From NCBI GenBank assembly GCA_017430765.1, contig JAFRMI010000062.1, positions 1-6,803 of the forward strand: a stretch of 6,803 nucleotides of DNA, given 5' to 3'. Within the stretch, counting starts at the first letter, position 1, and every line of letters starts with the position of its first letter. Made by a program: the position numbers and the translations under genes. The notes under the pieces are model-generated. The model did not search any database, was not told the DNA's origin, and saw nothing but the letters and a program-made list of their open reading frames with translations. Below, in pieces: positions 5,860 to 6,803 of the stretch. Origin of the DNA: Lachnospiraceae bacterium. Its GTDB lineage: Bacteria; Bacillota_A; Clostridia; Lachnospirales; Lachnospiraceae.

Positions 5860-6170
5860 TGTATCAAATTGATCAGATCCTGCGCAGCGTCCGGCAGAAA
5901 GTCCGTTCCGACCCGGCGCTTCTCGAAGAATTATTGAAGACAAAAGAAACCCCGCACCCTGTTCAGGCCTTCTGCGAGAAGGTGCGGGATATGGGACTGC
6001 CTCTCTATGAAATGGATCTCCTCAATGCCGGGGAGGAATATTATGCGGGTATGCGCCGCAGTACGAACGGCGGCGGTGAAAACTCACCGCTGCTTAAAGG
6101 AGAGGATGATTATTATGAGCTTTTTATGGCAGAACTTCTGCAGATCCGCCTGAAGGCGCGGCAATCCTGA
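5859..6170 (+). CDS. Small protein of unknown function, Nif11-like N-terminal region
   Basis: A 103-residue acidic protein with no signal peptide or membrane segment. The start ATG shares its A with the upstream TGA stop, and GAGG lies just upstream, so it is almost certainly translated together with the iron-sulfur protein. Residues 5-60 look helical: LRSVRQKVRSDPALLEELLK, then VQAFCEKVRDMGLPLYEMDL, a layout recalling the Nif11 leader-peptide fold (short helix, DPxLxxxLL, then a second helix with GxPLxxxDL). Residues 68-73 are STNGGG, followed by an acidic/aromatic stretch EDDYYELFMAELL (82-94). Single cysteine C39. The Nif11 likeness is by eye only, and a precursor peptide role is not shown. 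A partner or assembly factor of the iron-sulfur protein is equally possible. The gene ends 7 nt from the convergent SRAP gene. Confidence 0.8.
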   Translation: MYQIDQILRSVRQKVRSDPALLEELLKTKETPHPVQAFCEKVRDMGLPLYEMDLLNAGEEYYAGMRRSTNGGGENSPLLKGEDDYYELFMAELLQIRLKARQS

Positions 6171-6177
6171 AAAGCAG

Positions 6178-6786
6178 TTATTTTTCAGCCTTTTCATACG
6201 CCATATCCGTCAGGGCTTCCGGCAGAAGATCCTCCGGCTTCGCATCCGGCCGGATCCAGTCGTTCACGCGTTCGCCCGGCAGAATCAGCGGCATCCGGTC
6301 ATGAATGAAGCGGATCCCGTCTCCGGGCTCCCTCGTCAGCACCACGAAAACCGGCAGCCTGTCTTCGATCCGGTACAGGCCGCAAAGCCATGTCACGGGC
6401 GAATTCTCCGGCCAGATTCTGTACTTGTCCCCCGTACGCTTTTTCCCATTCGCAAGAATAAGGTGTTCCCATTCAAAGTACCAGGAAGCCGGTACAATGC
6501 AGCGATGCTTCTCCCACGCCTCCCGAAAGGTCGGTTTTGAAGCCGCCGTCTCAACCCTGGCGTTAAGAAGCAGGGTCTTTCCCGAAAACCCCCACCGCAT
6601 GGGATATACAGCGCGTTCTCCGTGCCGGTCAGGGGCTATGACCGGAACCACATCCGTGGGCCGCATCTCGCCGTATGTCCTGATGGCTGCATTTTCCGGC
6701 CACCTGTCCAACAGAGGCGAACAGTTCATCTCTTCAACAATTGGCCGCAGTTCCGGGGATTCATCAACCCAATAGCGACAGCACAT
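6178..6786 (-). CDS. SRAP-domain protein (YedK/HMCES family)
   Basis: SRAP proteins bind abasic sites in single-stranded DNA and form a thiazolidine DNA-protein crosslink through the N-terminal Cys2, shielding the lesion. The 202-residue protein spans one complete SRAP domain. Conserved residues are all visible: MCCRY with Cys2 (exposed after Met removal), LLNARVET with N75 and R77, the WYFEWE motif with E105, and FIHDRMPLIL with H162. These correspond to C2, N75, E105 and H160 of E. coli YedK. The ATG at 6786 has GAGGAG 7 nt upstream and lies only 17 nt from the window end, so its promoter cannot be judged. It converges on the plus-strand pair with a 7-nt gap and no obvious terminator between them. 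The frame is intact and the protein is expected to be cytoplasmic. Confidence 0.94.
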   Translation of the reverse strand: MCCRYWVDESPELRPIVEEMNCSPLLDRWPENAAIRTYGEMRPTDVVPVIAPDRHGERAVYPMRWGFSGKTLLLNARVETAASKPTFREAWEKHRCIVPASWYFEWEHLILANGKKRTGDKYRIWPENSPVTWLCGLYRIEDRLPVFVVLTREPGDGIRFIHDRMPLILPGERVNDWIRPDAKPEDLLPEALTDMAYEKAEK

Positions 6787-6803
6787 ACTTCTTCTCCTCG
6801 ATG

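Noticed and set aside
6171..6177. A shared terminator between the converging small-protein and SRAP genes
   Set aside because: The gap is only 7 nt and no stem with a T-run could be found there.

Overview
The window looks like a chromosomal segment of a low-to-moderate GC Gram-positive bacterium, probably a member of the Clostridia (Lachnospiraceae-like). The evidence is strong AGGAGG-type ribosome binding sites, a tRNA(Trp) T-box leader, a stand-alone AroQ chorismate mutase, and a QueG-like iron-sulfur protein of the type common in that group. The taxonomic call is an inference from gene content; no rRNA or marker gene is present.

Left two thirds, minus strand (positions 4317 down to 1): a tryptophan operon. 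A sigma-70-type promoter leads into a T-box leader of about 300 nt with specifier codon TGG and an acceptor-pairing sequence matching tRNA(Trp). The leader ends in an intrinsic terminator that shares bases with the antiterminator. A second terminator-like hairpin follows before trpD. The genes run trpD, trpC, trpF, trpB, trpA (cut by the window edge), tightly packed, with 4-nt (trpC/trpF) and 8-nt (trpB/trpA) overlaps. Together they convert anthranilate to tryptophan. trpE and trpG, which make anthranilate and usually come first, are not between the leader and trpD. The most striking point is that trpB has an in-frame TAA at codon 310 (407..409) in an otherwise intact reading frame. As written, the tryptophan synthase beta chain loses 85 residues, including PLP-site residues.

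Middle (4439..4714, minus strand): a small AroQ-type chorismate mutase gene upstream of the trp promoter. It is flanked on both sides by copies of one palindromic repeat family with the core GGGGACGGTTCTTTT. A simple hairpin copy (4345..4396) lies between it and the trp promoter. A compound element of about 203 bp (4789..4991) has a 13-bp terminal inverted repeat and a 67-bp tandem duplication, and fills the divergent intergenic region.

Right third: on the plus strand, a QueG-related protein with two predicted [4Fe-4S] clusters (5011..5859) is translationally coupled through a TGATG overlap to a 103-residue protein of unknown function (5859..6170). The N-terminal half of that small protein resembles Nif11-type helical leader domains, and it carries an STNGGG motif. 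On the minus strand, converging 7 nt away, is an intact SRAP-domain (YedK/HMCES family) gene.
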